A stretch of DNA of 64,000 bases from Diadema setosum (lineage: Eukaryota > Echinodermata > Echinoidea > Diadematoida > Diadematidae). The DNA is taken from NCBI GenBank assembly GCA_033980235.1, contig CM067070.1, forward strand, positions 22,218,199-22,282,198. The letters are read 5' to 3'. Position 1 is the first letter of the stretch, and every line of letters starts with the position of its first letter. The translations under genes were made by a program, and so were the position numbers. The notes under the pieces are model-generated. The model saw only the letters and a list, made by a program, of their open reading frames with translations, did not search any database and was not told the DNA's origin. Below, piece by piece: positions 33,182 to 45,311 of the stretch.

Positions 33182-36100
33182 CTAGAAAAAAAGGGGGGAG
33201 AAAAGAAATGGTAAATATCTTATGCTGGATGTAATAATGTTCGGTCTTAGTTTTGAAAAGAGCTTCATTTATACATATCAACAACATAAATACCCGTTGA
33301 GGGCATCATGATTATATCTGTCATTTCTCACTTTCACGAATTTCATCTGAAATTTAATAAATTTTGGCGTATTTTTGTTACAAGGGATTTTCAGAAGTTT
33401 TTGAGACCCCCATCCCCCCCCCCTTGTTTTTTGTGTAAGCTTTCTATAGCAAACATCTACACTTCGTTTTCTTTTCTGACACCTCTCTGCGTGTTCTGGT
33501 GGTAGATGTACGTTCAATTCAATTTAATTCAATTCATTTATTTCATTTTCATTTTTCTTCCAAATAAACATAAGACAAAGTAAATCAGGAATTCTATCAT
33601 AAGCAAAAGTACGCAAGCATACACAGCACGAAAATGAATTATACGTTTACTAAGGTCGAATATTGTTGTATGCACTGTCGTATTTGCTTGTTGGTGTGGT
33701 ATTGTAATGATTAAGTTATTTATCTCTCCTATAGTCCAAAAGAGATCGACAGAAATTGGAATGGATCCCTGGACAAGTGCGTCAAGTTTTCCATCATAAT
33801 CTAATGGAGTTTAAAGGGGATGGCTAGTACCTGATCAGTGGGAATCAGTGGGTATACTGGGGGTGATTGTTCCAATCCTTGTGGATTCATTTAAGAGTAT
33901 ATTATATCTATTGACGGGACGATCGTTAACGGGCCGAAAGATCGCCCCGTCACTGTACAGGCATACTAACCCGGAAACATTAAACTGCACTTTACTTGAA
34001 TGTGAGACCATTCTGAAGCAAATAATTTTCACACAACAATAGATATATAATGTACTCTTAAATGAATCCCATGAGGATTGGAACATTCATTCCCCAGTAT
34101 TCCCATTGATTCCCACTGATCAGGTACTAAAAGATAGATGAAATAGACACTTATCAATCATGATATCAAAAATAATCGTCTACCGTTGTCAATCATAATA
34201 TCTAAAATAATATAATTTTATGTTCTTATAAAAGAGAGTAACTCTTCTCCTCTTTTTTCAGGCTGGATGCGCCTTCAGAATCTTAGTTGGTAGAATTGGT
34301 GTATTATAATGTTACCATGGCAAAGCACCTGGTTTATATACGTGCGCACACTGACATGCGCACTCAGAAACGCTTATAAATGCTCATAATTATGGTAAAT
34401 GTTGTCACATAATCATAAAGACTTAAAAATTGACATTGCTGCCCTGTTAACTCACTATCGACAATGAATAAAAACGTCATCTCAATCGGCGTATCAGACT
34501 CTTCTGTATAAATGACGCAATTGTAGAATCCACCATGGTTCGGGATGACATTCTTTATTCTGAGAGATGTCTCGTCAACGATGCTGAATCCACTCCTTGA
34601 GAATGGGTGATTCCCTGGAATCGACTGGGCCAACGGAAAGTGTTCACGCGTTCCGTTCTTGAGTCTGTACCACTCGACCGACCGCATTCCGGTAGCGGAT
34701 GCATTAGGATTCGGCTCACCACATGGAATAACCTCAGCAATACCGCTTAGAATGTGAACTTCATTTGTTGCACTAGCAGCCACGACTGTTAACGTAATAA
34801 GAAGTAACAAAATGACAACGATTACGATAATTATGTGTAACAAATACAATACCACCAGTGTACAAAACTATTGTCAAGCTATGCCACAGTAAATGTGCCA
34901 ATCATTATTTTGTGCACTTAGAAACGCCCGTGTAGAGCACCATGCAAATGCACTTATTATAATATGGCAAATATCAATAAATAAACGTGGCGCAGTATAT
35001 TGATTGATTATTTTCATTTTATTTTGAATTTCTTTTTCATACATAAATGAAATACAAAGTAAATTGAACAAACTAATGGAGTACAGTATAATTTGAATCT
35101 GACAATTAAAACAGATAACTAATTCAAATTTTTCAAATTTTTCAAATTCATTTCACATGTTAAAAAGAAAACATCACATTCACAATAAAACAGAAGAGAA
35201 AATATATATACAAACATAGCACGTGAGGGATCAGTAAAGGCCATATGAAGCCTATCGAGGCAGATTCCCTTACAAACAATCAAATATACATTAAGAACAA
35301 AAACAACAAAGAAACATCACAACAATAAAAAAGGGAAAAAGTGGCAAAATTATTACAATAATTACTCAATTGCACTTTGGATTAAAAATAGTTTGTATTT
35401 ACGTTTAAAAGATGACAGTGTTGGACTCTCTTTAATAAAAGTTTAACTAATTCAGATATTCAACTTTTTCCCCTGACACAATGCAAAATGAAAATCAACA
35501 AACTATTTTGTGCATGCATTTATGCCAACATAAATTACAGTATATCTCTTGCTCAAAGACAAATTAGGCAATTCTTGATGTACAGAAATTCAGGACACCA
35601 TCATCATAAGCAAACGCTTGACGAGGACTTTGCCTCAGAAATGATTGTGTAAACAATACAATATTGTAAGAATATAACATGTAAGTCATCACTCACTGAG
35701 TGGCGATAAGGAGAAAGGAGGGAAGAATGAGGGGGGAAATTGCAGTGGTGCATTGTGCATTGTGAAGATGTGAAGTGTTTACGTGGAAATAAGTTGTGAA
35801 AATATGTTAATGTTCACCTATATGGGGATACTGTGTTGCAATGTCTTGATGATTCAGTCATCAGCATGATTGTTATAGAGACCAAGATTTATACCTGGGT
35901 CGAGAGGGAGGCACTGCCATCATCATCTCATCCAAAGATCTATAAACACAATGCAGGATCTGACTCACAGTAATATAGAGGCCTCCGTTTGACATGCAGT
36001 TAGGTCTTATCTATATCAAAATTCCCCCACTATACAGCATATCCAAAAAAAAATTACAATCAAATTTTCGCATTGATAACACCCAATATGATTAAACTGT

Positions 36101-37209
36101 CTAAATGTTACTTCAGTGTCTTAAAATATATCATCTTAGCTCTATTTTGCAGAAAACCCAATTCAATTTGGTTAAGCGGTCACAGAGAAATGTGAAAAGT
36201 TGTAAAGCATGTCATGAGTCTGATTCTTCCAAATTTAGCACTTATTTTAGCACTTCGATGCTTTTGTGTGTGTGTATCATAGACTGAACTTGGAGGGAAG
36301 AGATTCTTGACATCCTCTACAAAATTCCTCATTTCTCTTTGACCTCGAACTCGAAATTAGTAATTAATATCTCATCGCATTTCTTCTCTTCTCTCTCCTC
36401 TATTCTTCCTATTCGGGTACTTATTCTCAGGTTTTGTTTTGTTCTTCTTCTTCTTCTTCTTCTTCTTCTTCTTCTTCTTTCGTCTTTATACATTCCACCT
36501 TGTGTTGTCCTTTTTCGGTCATATGAAATTTAGAATACTTTAAAGATTTACATTATTTGTTCTAGACGTGTGTATAATTGTTCCATTCCTTCCTTTAGTT
36601 AAATTTTTAAAGAAAATGTTACAAGGCATATTATGTTCAGAGGCCGTTGTCCGAGTCAAGTGTTTTGCTTATTGATAACGGTCTCTTCCACCTGTACACT
36701 TAAAAATCTGTAATGTTTGTAATGCTACATTTTGTCTATATTTTCATGACTTGTGTATAATATTTTCGAAATTGTTATACTTATTTTCTGTTATGTACAA
36801 GTGGAGAAATAAAACTTACTGAAACTGAACTAAAGCTATGTGATAAAAAAGAAAGAAAAAAAAAAAAACTATTCTAAAAATAATGCGAACCATTATCGTG
36901 ACCGAGCTATCATTCATTTCCGGAGTAGAACATGATTTGCGTATAGAGCCTACTTTGGTATAGACATATAATATTATTCAATTGTCTATCACTTTTCAAA
37001 AAGTGAAGTAAAATTTACTTTATTTCCATCGAACAAAATGCGATACGTAAAACTAAGTGAACAAGCAGTACAAGTATAGAATGTACTCATACAACGCTGG
37101 GATTTTACTCACATTCAGATTATCAACAATGTCTGTCCAATAATATTTACTACAAACAACTGCATAACCATACTGGCATGGCTGGAATATTTGTTGTTGG
37201 TCTTGTTGC

Positions 37210-37255
<46 letters not shown>

Positions 37256-40168
37256 GATTGTTGTTATCAACAAACATTGTATATTTTCTTTACCTGTCTG
37301 CAGTGATCAGTAAAAGTAGCAATAACGTCCTTTACCATCGTTTACTGCAAAGCCTGCATCATCCCAGTGGTTTCTCTTTCCAGACACTTTTGCATCATTA
37401 TGTTGGATTATTTCAATTACAGCCACTTTTGTTATATAGTGAGCCTATCACTCCTTGCTAGGATTCAGGTCCTGCATGGATTCAGGCAGCCTTGCTATTC
37501 TCTGTGCAAGTACACGTTGGTCTGTTATACGTGACCTTTCCCCTTCTCCTCCTCGTCTTCCTCGTCCATCTCCTGCCTTCTCTTTGGAGGTGTGCGATGT
37601 TTTGGAATGTCTACAGTTTGGACTCAATTTTGTGGCAATAACTACAAGTTTAACTACCTAGCTGATGGAAGAATTTAAAATCTAATCTTCCACAGTAGTG
37701 AGATTATCACGGGTGCAAGTCACGAGACCAATACTCACGAGTTATACAGCCCACGAGTCAAAGCGCTCACGAGTCATAAAGCCCACGAGATATACAGCTC
37801 ACGAGTCATACACCCATGAGTTCCACACTATTAGAGCTAACAAGGCCCACGAGACCGACACATTAAACCCCGTGTTGTATCTGTCGAACTCGTGGGCTGT
37901 TTTTAACTAGCGTCGAACGCATGGGCTTTATTTGCCTAGTGTTGAACTCATGCGCTGTAGGCCCTATGACTCGTGAGCTGTACGTATGAGAATGGACCTG
38001 TTTTCAATGTCGAACTCGTGGACTCTATGACTCGTGACTGTTGGTCTATCACGGTAGTAATGGTCTCAGCAGTCGATTTCTGTTGATAAAGTGTTCCTCC
38101 CGCTGCACCCGACGCGACGGCTACATTGATATATGATGATGATCCACCAAGATGCATGCATGGTTTTACTATAACTTCGTGACTGTATATTCAATATAGT
38201 AGCCTATAAATAGGGGAAGTTTAAGGGGGGAGTTAAAGCGTTGTTTTTCTTCCGAGCGGGACGTGAAAAGTAGGCTAATATTATAACACATATAGTTTCG
38301 CTTTCATGTGTCTTGAATAGCTGCATGTCTCATATTTCTTTACCCTTTTCTAGTTCTGCCAGGCTCTTGGGGATTTTTGTACTTGACTATAAACAAAAGA
38401 AGAGCAACGTTTTAGATTCGTCGAGAGCCATTGTGAGAGGGATCAAAATACATGCATACAGTATTCGTTGTTATCATGTGTACTGCACAAAATTTTAGGA
38501 CAGATATTATAGTGTGAGGAAAGCTTTGCGTGAGACGTCTATTCATATAATTCACGGATTCATAGCTGTGCTCAGAGAGCGCAATGTTTCGCTTCGACTA
38601 TTCTTTTTATGCCAACTGGGAATAATTGACGTTTAAACTCGACAACTGCTCATCAATGAAGGCAACATTCCCTCCCACACGAACGTGACAATTCAATCAT
38701 CAACGCATGGCAACCATGCATGACAATACACTGAATGAGCATTGAATTCAAGTCTGTGTTGGACCCGAGGGGTCTATGTACTATGTACTGTATAATAATA
38801 CCAAGTAGTCTCTCCCAGCTTGTTTTCATAATGAACATGAACTCGGCCGTGACAGAGGCTCAGAGCCACCTTCGCGCCTTTTCAGAATAACAGCAAAGGA
38901 GAGATTAATTAAGGACGTGATTACATGTATCCCAGTCTCTCTCGTAAACAGACAGGTCTGATGGCTTGACTTCCGTTTACTAGTTTATTTTTCTCATGGC
39001 AATCGTACGCAGATAACAAACTGTTAGAGACATTGCAGGAGAATTTACCTAAAAGCCTTTACATAAGATATTCATGAAAACAAAATCTTAAATACTTTTA
39101 ATGCTGCAAACATTGAGGAACACAACATTGGAGTTTCATGAAGATTATTTAAGAGTTGTTATATTCAAACTCTTTAATCCATGTGCCACAGTATTTCGAT
39201 ATTGTATAGGAAGGCTACAACAGTGTCACAAACACGATATCTTACATAAGTATAGGGAAGTATGATCAGAATTAAAAATGCATTTCTCATCCATAAAGAG
39301 TATAGACATTCCTCTGACTTGTTATTGACATATAAGCTCATTAGTTTATACTGATATCATCCGCACAAATAGCCTTCTGAATGAGTTTAACTCGAGCGCT
39401 CCTTCATCATGCCATAGACAATAAGAAAATGTGGAAATTCCTTTGTTTATATCTCACTACATCATTTCATGATACTGTGGTGGGTAGTTCTTGAATCATT
39501 CCGTCTAACCTATGCATTCATTTCCTCGCTGTTATACAAGGGAAAATGGGGGAGAGGACGGAAAGACACACACAGTCACACTTAGTAACACAAGCACATA
39601 CACACACGTGTTTGATATCCCCAGTGTAAGGTATATTTTCTTTCATTAAAGTCATGATTATTGTATTGTACAAGTTGCATTATTATCTGGATGCCACAAA
39701 ATCGAATGCCATACTGTTATCTCCCAAGCGATAGACTTTAGATAGGCCTATTACTAAAGTTTCAATCCCGCAATACGAGGAAATAGGCCTACATGTAATA
39801 TCTATCCATCCGTCTCGAAAATATAGTGTCACATTATATTAAAATATTACTGTGCGATCAAATTCAATTTTTTCAGGGTGAATTAAGTTCTTCCATGTCC
39901 GATCACAGTAAAAATCACCAAACTTCGGATCCCCACCTGCAGAAAACTTCGATCTCGTTCGCTTGTGTCAATGTGTGTTATCAGAGGCGAGCCCCATAGT
40001 AACAGACACAGTGACGACTGTTTGCTCGATCACAACATCGAGTAATTTTGGAATGGATAAAACACATCATGCAAATTCCAAACTGATCCAGTCTTAAACA
40101 AAATACTTACAGCTTGTGACGAGTAGGACGTGTACCAACATTGTGATGAAGGAAATTGTAAAAGCCAT
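33096..40168 (-). CDS. Minus-strand Ig-superfamily gene (signal peptide, one V-like Ig, TM), partial model
   Basis: Three exons join in frame: signal peptide 40,168-40,111 (phase 1 donor), Ig 34,785-34,456 (phase 1-1) and transmembrane 33,181-33,096 (phase 1 in, phase 0 out). The predicted product is a single-pass type I membrane protein with one V-like domain. It is related to domain 5 of the plus-strand gene, so the two genes are likely local paralogues in convergent orientation. The cytoplasmic-tail exon and stop codon were not found. The long first intron (5.3 kb) holds LINE 3' ends and (TTG)n and (TTC)n repeats; further Ig exons in it were not seen. Confidence 0.65.
33515..33665 (-). mobile_element. 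LINE 3' tail fragment
   Basis: AATTCAATT-type repeats at the left (minus-strand tail), followed by TTTTCTTCCAAATAAACATA and GTAAATCAGGAATTC. The same sequence flanks the CACTG element at 45,250-45,870. Confidence 0.55.
33827..34127. mobile_element. 301-bp MITE with about 85-bp inverted repeats and TA borders
   Basis: Both ends read inward GTACCTGATCAGTGGGAATC, continuing through ATACTGGGG, GTTCCAATCC, GATTCATTTAAGAGTA and ATATCTATTG. TA dinucleotides flank the element (33,825-33,826 and 34,128-34,129), which fits a Tc1/mariner-like target. Located 330 bp downstream of the minus-strand Ig exon, within that gene. Confidence 0.82.
34456..34785 (-). CDS. V-like Ig domain exon, minus strand
   Basis: Acceptor TTACGTTAACAG, donor GTGAGT, phase 1-1 (330 nt). 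Pattern: NEVHILSGIAEVIPC (B strand), SVEWYRLKNGT (C strand), SLRIKNVIPNHGGFYNC (F strand), TPIEMTFLFIVD (G strand). The canonical cysteines and tryptophan are all present. N-sites are NAS and NGT. The hydrophobic stretch directly upstream is intronic by the splice phase, so it is not the signal peptide. Confidence 0.85.
34985..35300 (-). mobile_element. LINE 3' UTR fragment
   Basis: ATTTTCATTTTATTTTGAATTT tail-like repeats (split for quoting) at the left, and a weak version of the shared hairpin near 35,228-35,270 (AGGGATC ... GATTCCCT). No RT sequence remains. Confidence 0.45.
36441..36480. repeat. (TTC)n microsatellite
   Basis: Pure trinucleotide run. Confidence 0.95.
36600..36835 (+). mobile_element. 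LINE 3' UTR fragment
   Basis: It carries the shared hairpin (AGAGGCCGTT 36,639-36,648 with AACGGTCTCT 36,677-36,686) and ends in AATAAAACTTACTGAAACTG. The coding part is absent or unrecognisable upstream. Confidence 0.6.
37187..37268. repeat. (TTG)n microsatellite
   Basis: Trinucleotide run. A poly-glutamine frame on the minus strand is a by-product. Confidence 0.95.
37690..38045. repeat. 'CACGAG' short-unit repeat with inverted halves
   Basis: The left half (37,690-37,860) repeats CACGAGTCATACAGCCCACG-like units of about 18-20 bp. The right half (37,880-38,040) has the same units inverted (GAACTCGTGGGCTG, GACTCGTGAGCTG). A second copy appears to flank the LINE at 41-44.6 kb. Confidence 0.7.
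38160..40100. other. No gene recognised (intron 1 flank of the minus-strand Ig gene)
   Basis: Within the long first intron of the minus-strand model. No additional Ig exon, tRNA or clear element seen. Confidence 0.4.
40111..40168 (-). CDS. Signal-peptide exon of the minus-strand Ig gene
   Basis: The minus-strand ATG at 40,168 opens MAFTISFITMLVHVLLVTS plus one base (phase 1), then a GTAAGT donor. It is a hydrophobic signal-like segment with the same exon length class and phase as the signal exon at 8,428. It joins in frame to the Ig exon at 34,785. Confidence 0.65.
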
Positions 40169-40714
40169 GTAGGGATTAACACAGGACTGGCACCTGGGAC
40201 GACTACGCATCTATCTAGAAATGCGCTGTAACGATAATTATGATTACGGAAGTACAGGGCTTGGCGCGAACAATTGCTAATTGATTCACGAGTCAGTGCA
40301 CATAATAATCAGTTCATTGTACTGATGGCGGTGGACTGAGTAACAATTGGCTAGCATCCAAGCACAAGATGTCACTTTTTGAGATAAGTTTTCGAGGGAT
40401 ATATACATGATGGCATGGATAGAGACAAATGCTTTTCTCGAGGTATTCATGTCTCTCAGGATAAGATTGAATTTCAAAAAGAATTTCACTGTACATCTTA
40501 AAAGAGAAAACAAGGATTACAAAACGAGTATCATACAAAAGGAACAAGTAAAATACAGACATATAACACGAAGTCTTATGACAGGACATGTATAAGCCTT
40601 TACAAACTGGGCAAAACCGTCATAAACCGTTCCCTTTATTACGTCATAACAAAAACGTAGGTGACCATGAAGGTTCGGCATTCACTCTTTCATAACCTCT
40701 CTCACATAATACAT

Positions 40715-41010
40715 TTTGATAATAGTAGAACATAAGTGAAGCTTGGGGAAAATCGGACAATCCAACCATGTGGTTGCTTAATTTCTTTCTTATTCCAATT
40801 TTTTTTTAAGTTTCAGTACCGCCATCGCTGGATGAGAAGACTGTACAAAAGTTCGTTACGTCATTGCAGGACAACAACGTAAGGAGATTAAAAAGATAAT
40901 TCCACAAATTTTATTTCATTTTCTAAATGAAAAGTAGGTCTATACATTCGTTTTCCTTGACTTGTTAAAGACATCGAAAGGGGCAATATTATTTCCCCTA
41001 GCTGTAATCT
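40715..41010. repeat. Degenerate relative of the AGGACAAG MITE
   Basis: GGGGAAAATCGGACAATCC, TCGCTGGATGAGAAGACTGT and TTCCTTGACTTGTTAAAGAC match the order of motifs in the copies at 58,914 and 60,511. The termini are lost. Confidence 0.6.
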
Positions 41011-41019
41011 GATAGGGTA

Positions 41020-41165
41020 TGCGTCACGAGCTCGAAACTCACGAGTAATCCGTATAAAAGCTCACTAGTCATATAGTCAACGAGCTATAGTGAACAAGCC
41101 ACGAGTACGTTACGACATCAAGTAATAGTACCAGTCCACGAGATATACGGCCCACGATCTAGTTA
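41020..41165. repeat. Left half of a second 'CACGAG' repeat
   Basis: CACGAGCTCGAAACTCACGA, CTCACTAGTCATATAG and CCACGAGATATACGGCCCAC units, same orientation as 37,690-37,860. The matching inverted half is at 44,640-44,925. Confidence 0.6.
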
Positions 41166-42668
41166 ATATTATGTATATAGGCAAATAAAGTTATGTTCGA
41201 TGAGGGACACTGCATGCAACCAAGGCCCTATACAAAGTATATATACGGAGTATATATACGAAGTATATATACGAATTACTCTTTATAAAATATCTCTGAG
41301 AAAACCTACTCCTGAAAACGTGAAAAGGTATAAAACATATAGAAACAAATTAACTACTTTGATTCCAGTTTCACGTAAATCATATATTTCAAATAAACTC
41401 GAATCTAATAAGGATGATAAAAGTGCTCTTTGGCGGACTGTCAATGAAATACTCAAAAAGAAACCTACGGAATGTCCTGATAGCATTACTCATAATGATA
41501 ATGTTATTACCAATCCTGACCAAATTGCAAATATTTTTAACAATTTCTTTGTCAATGTTGGTCCTTCTCTAGCAGCATCTATTCCCATAAATGATATCAA
41601 AAATTATAAAGATTACTTAGCCGAAAGTAATCAAAATTCTTTGTTCTTTACACCAATTAATGAATCGGAAATTATTGATACTGTTCGATCTCTGAAATGT
41701 AGTAAATCCTGTGGGCCTGATAACTTAAGGGTGAATTTCTTGAAAAAAATAATTTACCCCTTAGCAGCCCCTCTCACCCATATATTAAATCTATCCCTAC
41801 TTAACGGTAAGTATCCAGACTCTTTCAAAATCGCCAAAGTTATCCCCATTTATAAAAGAGAAGATCCATCAATGGTGAAAAATTATAGACCCATCTCATT
41901 GTTACCTGCAATATCGAAAATTTAAGAAAAAGTAGTTCATAAGCGTCTCTCCTCGTTCATTCTTGAAAATGAAATAACAAATGTGAATCAGTTTGGTTTT
42001 AGGAAAGAATTTTCTACCGATTATGCTATAATCAAATCTGTTGCTAATATTATTGATGCGCTTACTAAAAAGGAGCACATAATTGGAGTCTTTATGGATC
42101 TTAGTAAAGCATTCGACACTATTGATCATGACATTTTACTTGAAAAATTACATAATTATGGCGTGAGAGGGATTACTTTGTCGTTGTTCAGAAGTTATCT
42201 AAGTCATCGAAAACAATATGTTGCATTTAAATTCAGTCACTCATCATAATAACGTGTCGTGTCCCTCAGGGATCTATCCTCGGGCCCCTACTTTTTTGAT
42301 TTATATTAATGCTATTATCAATTCCTCTCCTCGTTTAAACTTCATCTTATTTGCAGACGACATCAACGTTCTTTATTCCCACAAGGATATTGTAACACTG
42401 GTTGATACATTAAATATGGAATTAAGTAACATTTCGAAATGGTTTAGAAGTAACAAGCTTTCATTGAATATTGATAAAACATGTTTCATACATTTTCATA
42501 CGCTTCAATCTCAACCCACCCTTCCTCAAAGTATTTCTATTGATGATATAAATATTGCTGAGAAATATTCAGCCAAGTTCCTAGGAGTGACCCTAGATAG
42601 CAATCTAACTTGGCATACTCATGTCCAGAATATTACAACAGCAATATCTAAAGCAATTGGTGTTTTAA

Positions 42669-43428
42669 CCCTTTGAACCCTGCATTATTTGAGATGGTTG
42701 TGACCCTCACCCTGCATTATTTGCACATATTGAGCATATTTTGCTAAATGACTGAATACATTGGTAATACATACAAAAAATACAACAAAAACAAATAACC
42801 AAAGGTCTGTGAAGTGTGGTTATGATTACTCCAATTTTATTTGAGCTGCAATAATAGCTCAGCATGACAATATAATGATTATAATCATAATGATAATCAA
42901 CAATAGTAATGTTAGCTATAAAAACAATAACCTCACTCCCTGACTGTGCCACGCCCCCTTGACTTCGACGATCACCAACATGATCACCTCCAGCTCCAGC
43001 TCTAACGGCATCCCAGCTGCTATTTCCCCGGCTAAGATTGTACAATACCTTGTGCAGCATCTAGCTCATCATCTGTGTCCGTTTCATCTTCAAAATCACT
43101 GATTTTGACTATAATATGACTTGTCAATAGCTTCCTCATAATCACCAGATGATTCACCTAAGATTATCGCATGAGCCTCCTCTGCAGAATAGCATCTTTT
43201 TGTCATTTTTATAGCTCAAAACTTGCAAATCCAAACCGTAATCAACGAAAGTATAGACCGAAGAACCTCTCCACATCGTTGTCGTGAGATGGCGTCATAT
43301 TTAGGGGGTCACCTGACAGTTAACTCTCAAGTTATCAAAGTCACATGATTTCTGGCCGGTATACCGGCCTTTAGGGTATTTGCACGTTCTGCGCGCGGCC
43401 GGTTTTCCGGCCTTTCGGGTTCAAAGGG
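42669..43428. mobile_element. piggyBac-like element (760 bp) with TTAA duplication
   Basis: The ends are CCCTTTGAACCC and GGGTTCAAAGGG, flanked by TTAA on both sides (42,665-42,668 and 43,429-43,432). The host LINE coding sequence continues across after removal. A minus-strand remnant inside resembles the N terminus of a piggyBac transposase. Too short to be autonomous. Confidence 0.88.
42985..43206 (-). pseudogene. Remnant of a piggyBac-type transposase N terminus
   Basis: The minus-strand ATG at 43,206 reads MTKRCYSAEEAHAIILGESS, then GDYEEAIDKSYYSQ, and stops at 43,096. In a second frame it continues as the acidic run SDFEDETDTDDELDAAQ. A basic start, a YSAEEA-like helix and an acidic stretch are typical of piggyBac transposase N termini. 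The catalytic domain is missing. Confidence 0.55.
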
Positions 43429-44438
43429 TTAAGGAGAATAAAATAGTTAATTAATGATCAACCTTTAATAATGTTATACAACACCTTATTTCTATATGTA
43501 ATGTACTACAATATTGTATGGGGCAACTGTAGCAAAACCAAATTGAACATAATTTTTCTTCTCCAGAAAAAGGCTCTTCGTATATGCACACATTCAATTT
43601 TTTTGGCTCACACTGATCCCATATTTTATCGCCTAAAAACTCTAAAGGCCCATGATATACATTTATACCTAACTGCCATATTTATGTATAAACACATTCG
43701 AAATTTATTACCATTTTTCCATAACCAATGACCATATTATTCACCCATACCCTACCCGTCGTTCTCCTGATTTTCATTTAAGTAATCCAAAGCTTTTACT
43801 TGCTCAAAAGTCGATTAGACATCACGGTCCGGATACATGGAACACTCTTCCTGAGGAGTTGAAACAGTGTGCCTCCTTGTGTTCATTCAAAGCAAACTTA
43901 AAGAAGCATATTTTCCTACAGTATACTTCAAATACGAATTAAGCATGAATAATTTATATGACTCATGTTGGTCTCCCGATAGCAACATCGCATGTCGTTC
44001 CCTCTTCCAGCAAACCAATTCTATTATTCTAAATTCCAGCCTATCTGCCCCTATGCACTTTCAAGCTCTTGCACGCAGATTCACCACCACCACACATCAC
44101 AGTTTATTTTCCCCTGGTATCTTCGCAGCAGAATTTGTATTGTTACGAACCTAGTACGTCCCTACATTTTCCTCGGGCCGGCCAACTTTTCAAGCAATGC
44201 TTACAATGGTGGCCCTCTGCATTATCGCTTCTTAATATTGTTATTGTAATCCCTGCTGCATAGACATGCATACTGTAATATTATATCATTAATTTCCTTT
44301 TATATCGTTGTTTATGCAAGTCAAACGACTCTGTTTCAAATATACTTTGTATGTTTCCCATGTTCATGATTATGTAATTTATGTATATATTGATTTGCAG
44401 AAAATAAAGTATCTATCAAACAAACAAGTATACATCCC

Positions 44439-44618
44439 GGGGGTGTTTCATAACGCTGTTCCTAAAGTTATGAACAACTTATACGAGTGACTGGTGATCA
44501 GTTGTGATGTGCTATACTTATCAGAATTTCAATAATTCAGCACAAGAACTGATCACCAGTCGCTGGTAAGTTGTTAGTAACTTTAAGAACAGCTTTATGA
44601 CCCCCCCCCCCCCCCCCC
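44439..44618. mobile_element. MITE with GGGTGTTTCATAA ends
   Basis: GGGGTGTTTCATAACGCTGT on the left is inverted as ACAGCTTTATGACCCCCC on the right. Inner arms GACTGGTGATCAG and CTGATCACCAGTC also pair. It abuts the LINE end. Confidence 0.7.
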
Positions 44619-44639
44619 GGATATCAATGTATAATAGGC

Positions 44640-44925
44640 CTACGTAGTGCCGGGCCTTTTTGTCTAGCGTCGAACTCGCAGCACAAGCCTGCTTTGCCTA
44701 ATAGCCTCGAGCTCATTGGCTAAGTTGACTTGTGCCTATAGCCCACGGGCCTGTTTTTTACGTAGTGTTAATAAAGGAAATATTGAGCCTGTTTTACTTA
44801 TACTCATGGTGTCTATAGCTCGTGGACATAATACATGACTCGTGGGCCTTTTTTTAAATACATATTGCCCGTGTGGTGTAACGACTCATGGGTGTGTCGA
44901 GCTTGAAGCATGACCATTACTCAAA
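44640..44925. repeat. Right half of the second 'CACGAG' repeat
   Basis: TCTAGCGTCGAACTCG, TATAGCTCGTGGACAT and CATGACTCGTGGGCC units in the inverted orientation, equivalent to 37,880-38,040. The LINE and MITE lie between this and the left half. Confidence 0.6.
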
Positions 44926-44947
44926 CGAGGGGTACAATTCAATAATG

Positions 44948-45026
<79 letters not shown>
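44948..45026. repeat. (AC)n and (AG)n microsatellites
   Basis: CA run followed by GA run, then ATAT-rich sequence to about 45,065. Confidence 0.95.
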
Positions 45027-45028
<2 letters not shown>

Positions 45029-45311
45029 TTATATATATGTATATATATAGATATATAGATATATAGACTTATATGATTACATACCACTTAAAAAGGAGAC
45101 TAGTAGGCCTATAAAAAGGAGGATGACTGAAAAGGAGGATGATCATCAGGTGAGCTTGAAGAAGGAATTATATCACATTCAAAGTTTTGATATCACTATT
45201 GTTGGACTTGTTGGGAAGTCAGTTACATCAGCTGTAAGGGAAGGGATACATTCAATTAAATTCAATTCATTTATCTAATTCTCTTTTTTCTTCCAACAAA
45301 ACATAACATAA

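Larger units (their letters stand above)
41273..43942 (+). pseudogene. LINE reverse transcriptase with stop, frameshifts and insertion
   Basis: Blocks in order: LRKPTPENVKRYKTYRNKL, SLFFTPINESEIIDTVRSLK, KIAKVIPIYKRED, NYRPISLLPAISKI, then an in-frame stop (41,923). Next come NQFGFRKEFSTDYA, MDLSKAFDTIDHDIL and YGVRG, a frameshift in the GVPQG region near 42,240, FADDIN, and AKFLGVTLDSNLTWHTH. After the insertion (42,669-43,428) the RT resumes with MLYNTLFLYVMYYNIVWG and LLQKKALRICTHS. The C terminus GPDTWNTLPEEL stops at 43,942. Multiple lesions make it dead. Confidence 0.92.
41273..44430 (+). mobile_element. Plus-strand CR1/L2-like LINE, interrupted by a piggyBac-like element
   Basis: The element spans the RT remains and a 3' UTR ending near ATAAAGTATCTATCAAACAA. 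It begins within the linker before the RT domain, so it is 5'-truncated. A 760-bp element sits inside the thumb region of the RT at a TTAA site. Confidence 0.85.

Noticed and set aside
34786..34855. Hydrophobic stretch directly upstream of the minus-strand Ig domain as its signal peptide
   Set aside because: A TTAACAG acceptor at the domain border and a separate in-phase signal exon at 40,168 fit better. The stretch is low-complexity intron sequence.
37053..37277. Poly-glutamine protein on the minus strand
   Set aside because: Simply the complement of a (TTG)n microsatellite without other coding support.
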